A stretch of 64,000 nucleotides of DNA from Rhodeus uyekii (GCA_037043235.1 JAWRVZ010000109.1:2243501-2307500); one strand, 5' to 3'. Counted from the first letter of the stretch, positions 11,201 through 21,103 are shown. Notes: generated by a model not told the origin, from the letters alone. Translations and numbers: made by a program.

Positions 11201-14200
11201 TGGGACGGTAACACTCAAGAGACCAGTGACTCTTCATGAAGGACACAAGGTGTTTTCTGTGAACGCTTGGGACTCCAGTGGCAAGAAGCACACGGTATCT
11301 GTCAGAGTTGAGCGGGTCCACCATCATGAGGAGCATCACATGGACACGGTCATGAACATCTCCTCTCCACAGGTACAAACCAGTTCCTGCTGTCAGTACA
11401 GTGCAAGCCTGACCTGTGTGCTTTTGTTTCCATTGCTGCTTTGTTTGTTGCCTTAAGGATTCATTACTCACACCTGTTCATCATTATCCCCTTGTAATCT
11501 TGTGTTTATAAGCCACAGTGTTGATTGTGTTGACTGTCATTTGACTCTTATTTTCATTAAATCTTACACTGCATTTGAATCCAGCTCTCCTTCATTTCTG
11601 AGTTCATCCAGCATTACAGAAAGGAGATGATTGAGAACTTGGTCCACAATAGTTGCCTTCATTTCCTATTTCATTGGAAAATGTATGCATGTTCTTGGCC
11701 TCTTCTACCTTTCTATTACGATGCTGTTTGTTTCCTTGTTGTTCTTTTATTGTCAGAAATTGTTACACTGTGTTTTGCTCTGTCTATATATGCTTGCCAA
11801 CTGAAGGGTCATTAGATGCCCCTTAAATTCAAGATTCACTTGTGCAATTCATCAATTCAGGACACATTTATAACAAAAAGGGCATCTAAAAGAAATGTTT
11901 AGGAAATGTGCTTGATAAATTGACTAGTTTTTAAATGGTTACTTCCCTTCAAAATAAAGTATATAAATTACTTACCCTCGTTCCAAACCCGTGAGACTTT
12001 TCATTAATCTTCGGAACCCAAATAAAGATATTTTAAATTCTATCTGAGAGATTTCTGTTCCACCATTGACAGTCTATGCAACCACCACTTTATCACTTCA
12101 AAAAGAGATCAAAAAACTAATCCAGATTAATTGCAGACCTTGAAATTCATGACGGCATCGACGGCAAATGCCGTTGTGCCTTTCATTTTTGCCAAATTGC
12201 CCCTATCATTTTCATGAAATCGGCGGCAATATTGCCGTGCCCTTTTGCCTTTTGCCCCTATCCCTTACAAGTGAAAAGTATATTTATTGATGAATTATCC
12301 TGAACGAACTTAAAATCAAAATACAACGTCTCCATTTTCGCAAATCTATTCACCAGTTGCAGCCATGTTTAGATCCACTGCGCGAAATTCACACAATAAG
12401 AAAACAAACACAAGTCAAAATCAGAAGAAGAAAAAGCAGTCTCTCCCCCTGGAAGCGTGTTGATCGGATGAGAAGAGCACGCTTTCATGCAGCACAATCA
12501 CGTCTTGCATGATTGACAGGTCAGAAAGCCTATCAGCATGAGACTGACAGTACAGAGGTCAGACAACCCGTGCAAGAAACAAAAACAGAAAGAAAATACC
12601 GCAAAATTTTTTATTGAAATATTCTTGTATACAGTGCTATGTTGTATTGTTACTGCTGAAAGTTATGTTCAGTTATGATATTAAGTTATGTTCAGAAAAG
12701 TTACTTTTTAACAATAAATCTTCCTTTATAAAGAGCTATTACTCCTAGTATGTTAACTATTCAACTCTGTACCAATCACAAGAAAAGTGTTAAATCATCA
12801 TAGATAATTATGTTTGGCATTCTATAGGGTGTAACATCAATATCACAGAAAATTCATTTAAGAGTATGAAACGGACAACATAAAAAGTAGCAAACATTAT
12901 GCTAATGTACATAAAACGTAAATTGCCTTAATGTTGCCTTGACGTTTTTAATATTGCCTTTGTGGCCTTATTAGACAACAAGAAATGCCTTGGTGCCCTT
13001 TAAATTTCTATCATTTCTAAGGCAACTTGGCAGTGCCCTCTTCGCAACGAATTTCAAGGCCTGTAATTGACCTGTTTAGTCAAAATTTTCTCAAGAGGCT
13101 CGATCACTTTATGTGATGAAGAGATTGAATTTGCTGGTCTATATCTCCACAAAAATCTTCAACAGATCACTGGAGGTGTGTGAAACCCCTTCCTGCTCCA
13201 AATGCTCCACCATCTTCCCCATCCCAAATTATTCCCAAATCATCTGAAGGACATCTCTGGACTCTTGCTGGACGCCTGCCGTTTGCTTATTGGGTAAACT
13301 GGTCTGTGGATGATGTGGTCAACACGGCACTTCACTCCATCCTGCAGCATCTTGATAGACCTGGAACGTGTGTGAGGATTGTGTTTCACATCCAGGCCAC
13401 TTCCTGTTTGAACTGCTGGCGATTGGCTGAACACCAAAACAGCAGGAACTAATGGACTTTTTTTTCCTCAGGACATCTACCAATTCAATTACCACAATAA
13501 ACATGTTCAATAACAAAAAAACTATACATAAGATTATTCAACAAATCCTACCTATTATTCACATTGCCTTGCATTAGTTTATAAAATACCTAATATGTTG
13601 TCTATTGGTTATATTGTGTAATTTTTATATATGTCATTATTTTTATTATCTGTGCCTTGTCTCTGTCTTTCTGGCAATAAAGTTCTTTCTGATTCTGAAT
13701 ATGCAATAATTATCCTATAATTTGATGTTTTTTGTGCAGTTTAATTGTAAATAAAAAAATGTTTTGTTGCTCAGTGTCTTTAATGAACTTTTTCAGATGG
13801 ACTCTCAATCTGATGATCTGGTTCTGATGTTTCCAAAGTCTTCGACAGGTTTAAAGAGAGCAAAGAGAGGTTGGGTTATTCCTCCAATCCTTGTATCTGA
13901 GGAGAGCAGAGGTCCTTTCCCACAGGATATGGTCACGGTGAGTGAAAGCCATGAAGGAAATGTGCAAAATAAGATGTCAATAACGGACAAATCTCTTTCT
14001 CATCCAACTTTTGTTATTGCATTTTATTAACATGTTCTGTTATTGTATCTTATTTCTTTCTGTATTTAGATAATGTCGGACCTTAATAAAGAAGCTCAGG
14101 TGGCATACAGGATCTCAGGTGAAGGGGTCGATCTGGATCCTAAGGGGACTTTCACTGTAGAAAGATTAACAGGGATTCTGCATGTGCATCGGCCCCTCGA

Positions 14201-17200
14201 CAGAGAAAAGAAAGCTTCGTACAAAGTACGTTTGTTTTTAAATAAATGTTTTTTTACTGTATTTCAGTATCGGATTGTCTACTCGTTCCTAATTCTTTGA
14301 AAGCTGTCATTAGATAATCAGATAAAAAGTCCCAGTTAAATGGCTTTACACACTTTACTTTTCATGCTAGCAGAGAATGTATATTTTTGTGTTTAATGTA
14401 ATTTGTTATCTACTAAAATTGAAGTCAGTTTTCTTTAGGACTGAACTTTTCTATTAATGTGTGAAAGTTAACAGACAATCTAATTTATTTGTCTTTAAAT
14501 AATCTCAGATATTTACCTCTTAACATGCCTGTATTTCTCCTCCTGTCTTTAGCTTACAGCTCATGCGTCTGCAATTGGTGTGAATGTAGAAGAAGCCCCA
14601 ATGGAAATTATTCTAAAAGTGCTGGACCAAAATGATAATTATCCTATATTTACACAAAATCCATTCAATGGAAATGTTCCTGAAGCTTCTGAAATAGGTA
14701 AGTGTGTGGTGCAGTTTCTCAATGAAATGGATTTTAGCAGGTGTTTGTTTTTCATCTCGAACATCTAATCAGTGTTTCTTCTCTCACTGAAGGTCATGAG
14801 TTTATGACAGTCACAGCAACTGATGCTGATGATCCAACTATGAACAATGGTGTTGTCAGATATTCAATTATCAAACAAGATCCAGAATTACCTATTAAAA
14901 ACATGTTTGAAATCAGCCGTAATACCGGAAGCATTCGTGTGAACTCTTTAGGCTTGGATAAAGAGGTGAGAAATTATGAATATATCTCACAGTGATGAAG
15001 ATTGATTGAATGTAAAGAAACTCACCTGAAAACATCTAATCTTTCAGAAATGGTCCAAATATACTTTGTTGGTTGTGGCTGCTGATATGGATGGAGCAGG
15101 TCGTCCAGTCACTGGCACAGCTGTTATTACTGTGACTGACAGCAATGATAACGCACCTCAGTTTGAGCAAACCACGGTAATTAGGTGTTCAAACGCGAAG
15201 CGTTGAAAACCTATTGTAATTGTTAAGATTAGTGTTTTTTTCCTTCTGCCGTAAAACAGATCGTGCAGACCAAACCGTAAGGTCTAGAGAATTGAAGGTC
15301 TCCTCTTTAGGGGCAGCGTATCAAAATATGACGCAAATCGGCCAATAGGTGGCGCTGCTGTGACTACAAACGCGTAATCGCTCATAACTCGTAAACCGTT
15401 TGTCGTACACTCAAGTGTCTTATATATCTAGAATCCTTGGCTCAAGACTTAAAAAATGTATATCTCCGATTTCATTTCCGCCCCGAAAAAGTTTCCGCCA
15501 TTTTGAATTTTCTGAAGAAAAAAAAATTCAAACTCCTGATAGGCTGTTTGTCCAAATCACGCGAAACTTCACACGCATCATCTAGAGACTCTCATAACCA
15601 AAAGTAGGAAAGGAATCAAAGGAATTTTGATCGGTGATTCACAATCTAAACACGAAGTAAAAACGTTTGGACATGGCGGAGCCACTTTCGCTAAAATCGT
15701 AATAACTCTGGAACTCAAAGAGATAATCTCACCAAACTTCACATAGTTATGTAAGCGCTCATTTTGTGGTCACACCAAAAAAACTGCGACGGTTGACAAC
15801 TTGGTGGCGTTATATTGCGAAAAAACAAAAAAAGTCTAAATCACCTGTACAGGGTCACATGTTAGTCTGATTGACCTGAAACTTCTCATGCACGGTCTTT
15901 GTCCAAGCGTCCATGATGGTCTATGAGGACATTGGCATATCTCAAAAAACATGTCCGTCATCAACCAATGAATTTTGATCATCAACTAGAACGTCTTAAT
16001 GAACGTTGATCGGAATGAAACTCAATGGGTGTGTTTGACTCATAGTCCTAGAGGTCTCTATGAATTTTGAAAAAAATCGGACACTAATTGGCGCTAACAA
16101 GTTTTTTGCATCTCTACTGACGTGGTGTTTCACACAGCCACACAATACTAATATCATCTGATAGATCTTAACTTGCTGAACAACTTTGCCTCAAGAACCA
16201 CCTGCTGTCAATCAAATAGTTTGTGAAATATTGGAGATATTTGAACTTTTTCGAACTCGTCATAGGCCGTCCATCCGATTGGCTTGAAAATTCACACCCA
16301 TCATCTAGAGAGACACTCATGGCAAAAAGTTATCAAAGGAATTTCGATTAGTTAAATCGTTCAGCAGATACAAATTTTCATATATTTCTGGTTTGGCCTA
16401 TTGTGAGTAAAAAGTCTATATATCTTGTTAACAAAACGGTGTAAATGTAAAGTAGTAGTCATTTTGAAGAAATGTGTCAGGTTTTATGTATTTCTGAAGC
16501 TCCTAGGGCTCACAATAAATTATAAACTCTCTAGCATAATTTTTTTGAAAGACTGGAATACTAGTTTTGTCCACAAGAGGCACTGTCAGGCTAGGAAACC
16601 TTTTTTCCATTTATAGTTAGACTCTCTGTTCACATGTTCTTTCACACATCCACACAATATTAATTTCATTTGATAGACGATGTCATACTGAACAACCTTC
16701 ATAAAACTGTGATTATGTGGAGAACAGGTCAAATTGACATAAACTGGCATAACAGATCAGATGACATGTGGTGGTAAACACATCCACACAATATTTACAT
16801 CATTTGATAGATCTTCTCATACTTATCAACTTCGGAACATGTCTATATATCATTTACTTAAAGTAGAAACTTCATAAAATTGTTTATGTGTAGAACAAGT
16901 CAGATTGACATAGGCTGACATAACAGATCAGATGACATGGTGATTGTCAGATTGACATAGACTGACATAAATTGGCATGCCGGTTCAGATGATGTGGTGT
17001 TAAACATCCACATAGTATCAATATCATTTGATAGATCTTCTCAGTCTGAACAAATTTGTAACATGTCTATACATTGTTTGCACAAACTAGGAACTTCACA
17101 GAACTGTGCACATTATATGAACTAGTCCGATTAACAAAAAAAGCAGCATAACAGCTCAGATGGTCTTTGTACGTTTGAACACCGGTGATTGCTGCTTGCA

Positions 17201-18872
17201 GCTATATTATATTATAATGTTCTGAATATATAAATGTATGTTTTGACTTAATTAATACTCATATACACTCATTCATCTCTTTGTTTTAGCACAATGTGTC
17301 TGTCCCAGAGAATAAAGTAGGGGCTGTTGTGGCCACACTTACAGTAACTGATGAAGATGAACCTGAATCTTCTTTCTGGTCAACCAAATATCGTATTATT
17401 GGCGGAGACAAGGGTGGGTTTTTCAACATCAGCACTGGACCCAGTCGGCTAGAGGGAATCATCACCACTGTAAAGGTACTGTGTGTTACTCGTGTGTTTG
17501 TTCTGGTAATTGGTTGATGATGAACTTTTAGTAAAAGACACTTTCTTTTCCATTCAGCCCCTGGACTTTGAGAAGAACAAGAAATACATTCTGTCTGTGA
17601 TTGTTGAGAACGATGATCCATTTGTCGGTTCTTTGGCCACTTCCACTGCCACAGTCACAGTGAATGTATTAGATGTGAATGAGCCTCCAGAGTTTAATCC
17701 AAAGGAGAAGGAGATTCACAAACTTGAAGATTCACCACTTGGAGACTTAGTTTCTTATACAGCCATTGATCCAGACACTGCAAAATCACAGAAGATAACG
17801 TAAGAAATATTGTAAATTATATTTGTCACCTCTGAGATCAAACCACCAACGTTTAATTAACAATAGATTTGCCTGGATGGACTTTAATTCATTTGTTTTT
17901 GTCAAACATCTTCATTAGCACTAGTAACCACTGAGAACCACCGTAGCAACTGTCAAGGCCTTTATCCCTTCTAATATAAAATCTCTCATACACAGAATTC
18001 AAATCATGGCATGCCTGTTAATGACTTTAAACTTCAAATGATTTTAATCTTCCAGGCAAGTCTTAGTCAAACCAGCATGAAGTTGTTCTTGCTGAACATT
18101 ATGTGTCTGGTTCCTCACAGGTACAGGATTCTCACTGATCCTGACGGCTGGCTGAGTGTAACTCCAGACTCTGGAATGATTCAAGTCAAGAAAGCTATGG
18201 ATCGAGAATCTCCCAGTGTCATCGATGGCAAATACAGAGCTGTCATTTTGGCCGTGGATAATGATGGTAATTTGTGTTTGTTTAAGAGAAGAGTTCTTGT
18301 TGGCATGTTGTTTCTCTAACGTCTGTGCTTGTGTGCAGCTGACGCTCCAGCAACTGGCACTGGAACCCTGATAATTGTGTTGGAGGATGTAAATGACAAC
18401 GCTCCTGTCATCAATGAAAGGGAAATAAAATTGTGCAATCGTGGTGCAGCTCAAGTGCTTCTCTCTATAACGGACAAAGATGCTCCTCCTTTTGCTGGTC
18501 CCTTTAGTGTGGAAACCCAAGGAGAAACCAGTAAAAACTGGACCATCTCGATGAATGACACATGTGAGCAATTACTAATGTTTTAATGAGAAATTAACCA
18601 TTCTTTACACATTGAAATATGTGACTGGCTTTGTTTTCATATCTAACTATTCTAATTTGTCCATTTTAGTTACCAGTATCATTCTGAAATCGAAGTTTGC
18701 ACTGGAACACGGCGTCTACAACATAATCCTGAGAGTTTTTGATAATCAGAGACTGTTTCAGGACAGCAGCGTTAAAGCAACTGTGTGTGACTGTGAAGAA
18801 GAAGCAGATCAATGTTCTGACTGTGCCAACAATCATTGCCAAATGATCCAAATCCAGTTCTGTCTGCAGTAA
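8195..18872 (+). CDS. cdh1-like: E-cadherin-like type I classical cadherin, secreted ectodomain form (13 exons)
   Basis: Coding exons: 8195-8245, 9398-9512, 11125-11372, 13797-13937, 14070-14225, 14553-14697, 14793-14965, 15048-15176, 17290-17475, 17558-17799, 18121-18266, 18339-18563 and 18670-18872. All junctions are GT..AG, and the sum is 2,160 nt (719 codons plus stop). Lengths 115, 156, 145, 129, 146 and 225 equal those I recall for human CDH1 exons 2, 5, 6, 8, 11 and 12. Order: signal peptide (1 to about 25), prodomain (to 162), RAKR furin site (159-162), mature end GWVIPPI (163-169) with the adhesive Trp2, and five EC repeats with calcium motifs (LDRE, DQNDN 262-266, DSNDNAP, DVNEPP, DVNDNAP). 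Classical cadherins continue into a membrane helix and catenin-binding tail. Here a TAA follows six late cysteines (692-717), and no TM or tail exon is seen downstream. Secretion is therefore inferred. HAV (mature 79-81) reads HAS. Confidence 0.88.
9398..9512 (+). CDS. cdh1-like: Cadherin exon 2: end of signal peptide and start of prodomain
   Basis: It is 115 nt, phase 0 in and phase 1 out, acceptor AAATTAG and donor GAG/GTAAGT. It codes for VFFCEY..., then CTCGFESELLVFKV and HGKTLGR, matching the start of the classical cadherin prodomain (Cys-Gly-Phe, then a Leu-Gly-Arg just before the next exon). Confidence 0.85.
9715..10083 (+). repeat. Dispersed CT-rich repeat in cadherin intron 2
   Basis: The block shares its layout and many phrases with 30290-30706: CACTTCCTGTC, TCATCTCCTCTTGTAT, GTTCCA..GTCAGTTGT, CTCCTTGTTCCA, TTTTGCCTTTT, AATAAA or AATAAAG, and a tail ending GCACA(C/T)GTT..CCG(A/T)CGTAACA. 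It lies in intron 2 and is probably a non-autonomous transposon. The superfamily is not identified. Confidence 0.55.
10519..10800 (+). mobile_element. Tigger-like MITE fragment, left end only
   Basis: It starts TA/CAGTGGTACCTCGAGATACGAG and contains repeated ATACGAGC phrases, like the fuller elements at 32790 and 56059. No matching right end was found before 10900, so the copy seems truncated. Confidence 0.5.
11125..11372 (+). CDS. cdh1-like: Cadherin exon 3: prodomain core
   Basis: The exon is 248 nt, phase 1 in and 0 out, acceptor TTTTTCTGACAG and donor CAG/GTACAA. It codes for the Cadherin_pro core (FDVSTDGTV, RPVTLHEGH, FSVNAWDSSGKK), followed by a His/Glu-rich linker (HHHEEHH). A near-identical orphan copy lies at 2209-2453. 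Confidence 0.88.
11412..11625 (+). repeat. Dispersed repeat inserted just after the exon 3 duplication block
   Basis: The orphan exon copy and the true exon 3 match up to CAGTGCAAGCCTGACCT (about 11414) and then diverge. From here the sequence is CT-rich, then ATTAAATCTTACACTGCATTTGAATCC and a CATTACAG end, like the other CT-rich dispersed repeats. This suggests insertion after the duplication. Confidence 0.4.
11940..12127. repeat. Dispersed repeat fragment left of the hAT-like element
   Basis: The stretch with TTACTTACCCTCGTTCCAAACC and GGAACCCAAATAAAGATATTTT resembles a repeat common in cyprinid genomes. It is interrupted by the hAT-like element at 12134. The family name is uncertain. Confidence 0.35.
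12134..13063 (+). mobile_element. Non-autonomous hAT-like element with TSD in cadherin intron 3
   Basis: Left end CAGACCTTGAAATTCATGACG and right end CGCAACGAATTTCAAGGCCTG are imperfect inverted repeats. TAATTG flanks both sides (12128-12133 and 13064-13069). Near both ends the words TTGCC and GCCTT recur many times, a typical subterminal repeat pattern. The element is 930 bp with no transposase. The shared duplication is at least 6 bp; hAT duplications are usually 8, so the assignment is inferred. Confidence 0.7.
13575..13710 (+). mobile_element. LINE 3' tail-like fragment
   Basis: The phrase CTGTCTTTCTGGCAATAAAGTTCTTTCTGATTCTGA resembles the 3' ends of fish non-LTR elements, which finish in short TGATTC repeats. 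It lies about 90 bp before cadherin exon 4. Only the tail is recognisable. Confidence 0.35.
13797..13937 (+). CDS. cdh1-like: Cadherin exon 4: furin site and start of EC1
   Basis: It is 141 nt, phase 0 to 0, acceptor TTTTTCAG and donor ACG/GTGAGT. It codes for the end of the prodomain, the basic cleavage site RAKR and the mature start GWVIPPI, then SEESRGPFPQDMV. Trp2 and the calcium-ligand Glu11 position are kept; the usual Asp1 is Gly. Confidence 0.93.
14070..14225 (+). CDS. cdh1-like: Cadherin exon 5: EC1
   Basis: 156 nt, phase 0 to 0. It codes for EC1 strands with VAYRISGEGVD, GTFTVERLTGILHV and the calcium motif PLDREK. Donor AAA/GTACGT. Confidence 0.93.
14553..14697 (+). CDS. cdh1-like: Cadherin exon 6: end of EC1, EC1-EC2 linker
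   Basis: 145 nt, phase 0 to 1. It starts LTAHASAIG, so the HAV tripeptide position reads HAS, then has the linker motif LDQNDNYPIF. Donor ATAG/GTAAGT. Confidence 0.93.
14793..14965 (+). CDS. cdh1-like: Cadherin exon 7: EC2
   Basis: 173 nt, phase 1 to 0. It codes for TVTATDADDPTMNNG, FEISRNTGSIRV and ends LGLDKE. DAD and LDKE are EC calcium motifs. Confidence 0.93.
15048..15176 (+). CDS. cdh1-like: Cadherin exon 8: end of EC2
   Basis: 129 nt, phase 0 to 0. It codes for YTLLVVAADMDGAGRPVTGT and TDSNDNAPQFEQTT. The donor ACG/GTAATTA lies against the left end of a 2-kb transposon that fills most of intron 8. Confidence 0.93.
15182..17208 (+). mobile_element. Helentron-like non-autonomous element in cadherin intron 8
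   Basis: GGTGTTCAAACG (15184-15195) near the left end is the exact reverse complement of CGTTTGAACACC (17172-17183). The latter sits about 25 bp inside the right end. Each end also has a small hairpin: AACGC-GAA-GCGTT (15192-15204) and GCTGC-TT-GCAGC (17191-17202). Inverted repeats placed unequally from the two ends plus a 3' hairpin are the stated layout of Helentron/Helitron2 elements. The interior holds several degenerate units of about 160-220 bp (TCCACACAATAT..CATTTGATAGA, at 16138, 16649, 16786 and 17006). No Rep/helicase is visible. Class is inferred and could be wrong. Confidence 0.5.
16138..17167 (+). repeat. Internal degenerate tandem units of the intron 8 element
   Basis: Units begin TCCACA(C/T)A(A/G)TAT...CATTTGATAGATCTTCTCA and continue to ACAGATCAGATGACATG(G)TG. 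Starts are near 16138, 16649, 16786 and 17006. Unit lengths differ by internal duplications of the TCAGATTGACATAGRCTGACATA phrase. Confidence 0.6.
17290..17475 (+). CDS. cdh1-like: Cadherin exon 9: EC3
   Basis: 186 nt, phase 0 to 0. It codes for HNVSVPENKVGAVVATL, TDEDEP and a GGFFNIST core. Acceptor TTGTTTTAG, donor AAG/GTACTG. Confidence 0.93.
17558..17799 (+). CDS. cdh1-like: Cadherin exon 10: end of EC3, start of EC4
   Basis: 242 nt, phase 0 to 2. It codes for PLDFEKNKKYILSVIVEN, then the linker DVNEPPEF, and the EC4 start HKLEDSPLGD with AIDPDTA. Donor AAC/GTAAGA. Confidence 0.93.
18121..18266 (+). CDS. cdh1-like: Cadherin exon 11: EC4
   Basis: 146 nt, phase 2 to 1. It codes for YRILTDPDGWLSVTPDSG, the calcium motif MDRES and AVILAVDND. 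Acceptor CCTCACAG. Confidence 0.92.
18339..18563 (+). CDS. cdh1-like: Cadherin exon 12: EC4-EC5 linker and EC5
   Basis: 225 nt, phase 1 to 1. It codes for GTGTLIIVLEDVNDNAPVI, a single-Cys strand (IKLCNRG) and SITDKDAPPFAGPF. Donor ACAT/GTGAGC. Confidence 0.92.
18670..18872 (+). CDS. cdh1-like: Cadherin exon 13: end of EC5, cysteine cluster and stop
   Basis: The exon codes for FALEHGVYNIILRVFDNQ, then VKATVCDC, a Cys-rich stretch (C692, 694, 701, 704, 709, 717) and a TAA at 18870-18872. In human CDH1 the matching 228-nt exon runs into the membrane helix and ends in phase 1. The only donor-like site near the end here, CA/GTAATT at 18869, would end in phase 2, so a read-through model does not fit well. 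Confidence 0.8.
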
Positions 18873-19560
18873 TTCATCTATCAATCTGCTGTGAAGAAGT
18901 AACACACGGTTAAATCCAAAAAGCTTATTTTATTTGAATTAGACTGTATAAATTACATGAATTCCTGGTTATGTTTACTGATAATAATAACAATTCATGA
19001 CATTTATATCACACTTATCATTTGGAAGAAGGGAATCTCCTCAAACACATCCACTATAGTTGCCAGAATTCCCATCACACACCAGCTTTATTTATCCAGT
19101 TCTGTATTAATATCACTATTGATAACATCGCTCACATTATATTTGTCTTTTACCTACATCTTTATAATTCATTAATCAATTATTCATAAATAATCATTAT
19201 TTTTTCTGAACAATATTTTACATTTATTGCATCTATGCCATCTTAATATTGCTGTAGAATATACATCTGTACATTATACTTTATATAATAATTACTGCAA
19301 TATTAAAAAGATTTTCTACTATTTTCACAATTGGTTTTCACATTTTAAAAAATTGTGTGTACTAATCTTACAACAGATCACCATAAATGTACAGTTTTTC
19401 AAACATTTCAGAATATTTTCTCTAGATTTTTTTTTTCCTTCCAAGGTTACAATGTATCAATTTCAGTCTTTTAGTAAGTTTAATCTTTATTTTTCTTCCT
19501 TATAAAGTAATTAACTTTCATAATGTTATGAACAATAAACTTTCTAATTTGCATCTGTTG
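18873..19560 (+). other. Probable 3' UTR of the cadherin gene with poly(A) signal
   Basis: AT-rich sequence after the cadherin stop, with no TM-coding exon on the plus strand. AATAAA at 19534-19539 is a candidate polyadenylation signal. The extent is inferred. Confidence 0.45.
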
Positions 19561-19739
19561 TTATTCATTTGAATATATTTATACTACAATGTGCATTAAT
19601 AGTACAAATGAGCTGATTTGCCAAAATTTGCCAAAGTTCACACCTACCAATGATTCAGGAGCAGTAAAGGTGTTTGTATTTGGCGTGCTGTCCGAGGAGA
19701 GGCTCTGAGCTCGGTGTTTAGCCTGAACCTGGAGCACTC

Positions 19740-19754
19740 CCCCCCCCCCCCCCC
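19740..19754 (+). repeat. Poly(C) tract
   Basis: An uninterrupted run of about 15 C, unusual for this AT-rich region; the minus strand is poly(G). Confidence 0.8.
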
Positions 19755-19889
19755 GTATCCTGACTTTGATAGGAACAATTAAGTAGGAGGAGTCGGGGTG
19801 GTGGATGCCGTAAACTGTCAAGCGGTGGAGGTGAGTCAAACATGACTATATATACATGCTTCCACTCCAAACTTTGTTATTAAAACATC

Positions 19890-20300
19890 ATTTATTGTTG
19901 CTGCTGCTGTTTTTACTGCTGCTGCTGCTTTTATTGTTATTGCTGATGACATGTTGATTGCGTTAATCCTTTGAATGTGCTCCTCCCAAACTTTGTTATT
20001 AAAACATCATTTATTGTTGCTGCTGCTGTTTTTATTGCTGCTGCTGCTGTTATTAGTGCTGCTGCTTTTATTGTTGCTGCTGCTGTTATTGTTGCTGCTG
20101 CTGTTATTGTTGCTGCTGTTTTTATTGATGCTGCTGTTGTTGTTAATGTTGCTGCTGCTGTTATTATTTCTGCTGTTTTAATTGTTGCTGCTGCTGTTAT
20201 TAATGCTGCTGGGTTTTTTTGTTGCTTCTGATTTTATTGATGCTGTTGTTGTTATTGTTGCTGCTGCTGATATTGCTACAGCTACTTTTATTATTTCTGA
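19890..20300 (+). repeat. Left (GTT ATT GTT GCT GCT GCT)-type array, degenerate
   Basis: Trinucleotide-based repeats of GCTGCTGCTGTTATTGTT type with many substitutions. A block of about 118 bp starting CCAAACTTTGTTATTAAAACATCATTTATTGTTGCTGCTGCTG occurs twice (about 19868 and 19987). The array abuts the 5' end of the LINE at about 20300. Open frames here (poly-Leu, Ala/Val) are artefacts of the repeat. Confidence 0.85.
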
Positions 20301-20309
20301 ACAATGGCC

Positions 20310-21103
20310 AGTCGAGTCGATGGCAAAGAATTAAGAAACACCGCGGGAAACATGCTGGGATTCGCAACAGACTGAGAAAAGGGGCATTCAGTTCTCCTCT
20401 CCGGACCATTCTGCTTGCAAATGTCCAATCCTTGCTCAATAAAATGGACGATCTTAGAGCCAGGATAACTTTTCAACAGGACATGAGAGACTGTAACATC
20501 TATTGTTTGTCCGAAACATGGCTCACACCCCCGGCCCCAGATACAGCTGTGACGCCGTCTGAGAACTTCTCTCTTTTTCAGATGGACAGAACAGCCAAGG
20601 CCGGTCAATCCAATGGTGGTGGAGTGTGTTTCATGATCAACAAGAAATGGTGCGATCCTAGGAACATCTCCATTCTTTCGCGATCCTGCTCACCTCACCT
20701 GGAACATTTAACAATCACTTGCCGCCTATTCCATCTGCTAGGGGAGTTTTCCTCGGTCATCACCTCTGCCGTTTACATCCTACCACAGGCAGACATGGGG
20801 CTTGTTTTATCTGGCCTCCATGATGTTATCAGCGGCATCATAAGCAAACACTTTGATGCTGCTTTCATCGTCGCGGGTGATTTTCACAAAGCAAACCTAA
20901 AGAAAGTCTTGCCAAACTTTCACCAGCTGTCTCCTGTCCTACACACGGAGCAAATACACTGGTTCACTGTTACTCTCCGTGTTAGAATGCCTATAAAGCT
21001 CGTTCACTACCAGCTTTTGGCAAATCGGTCCATGTCGCCATTTTCCTCACACCAGGATACAAACAAAGGCTCGTTCGAACCCCCCGGTGAAGCGGGAAGT
21101 TAA
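20310..21103 (+). pseudogene. LINE (jockey/L2/CR1 group) endonuclease region, decayed
   Basis: The open frame codes for the APE-type endonuclease part of a non-LTR retrotransposon: TILLANVQSLLNKMDDL, then LSETWL and NGGGVCFMI, then VAGDFHKANL, where active elements usually have GDFN. The open frame runs upstream only into the trinucleotide array, so the element lacks its 5' end. It ends in a stop (21101-21103), and the reverse transcriptase continues in another frame. Confidence 0.8.

Noticed and set aside
13180..13452. 90-residue plus-strand frame in cadherin intron 3
   Set aside because: It lies between repeat fragments, has an antisense open frame of similar length, and resembles retroelement debris rather than an exon.
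18860..18880. Donor CA/GTAATT that could skip the cadherin stop
   Set aside because: It would leave phase 2, whereas the matching CDH1 exon ends in phase 1, and no TM exon is visible downstream in this window. Kept as a caveat, not as a model.
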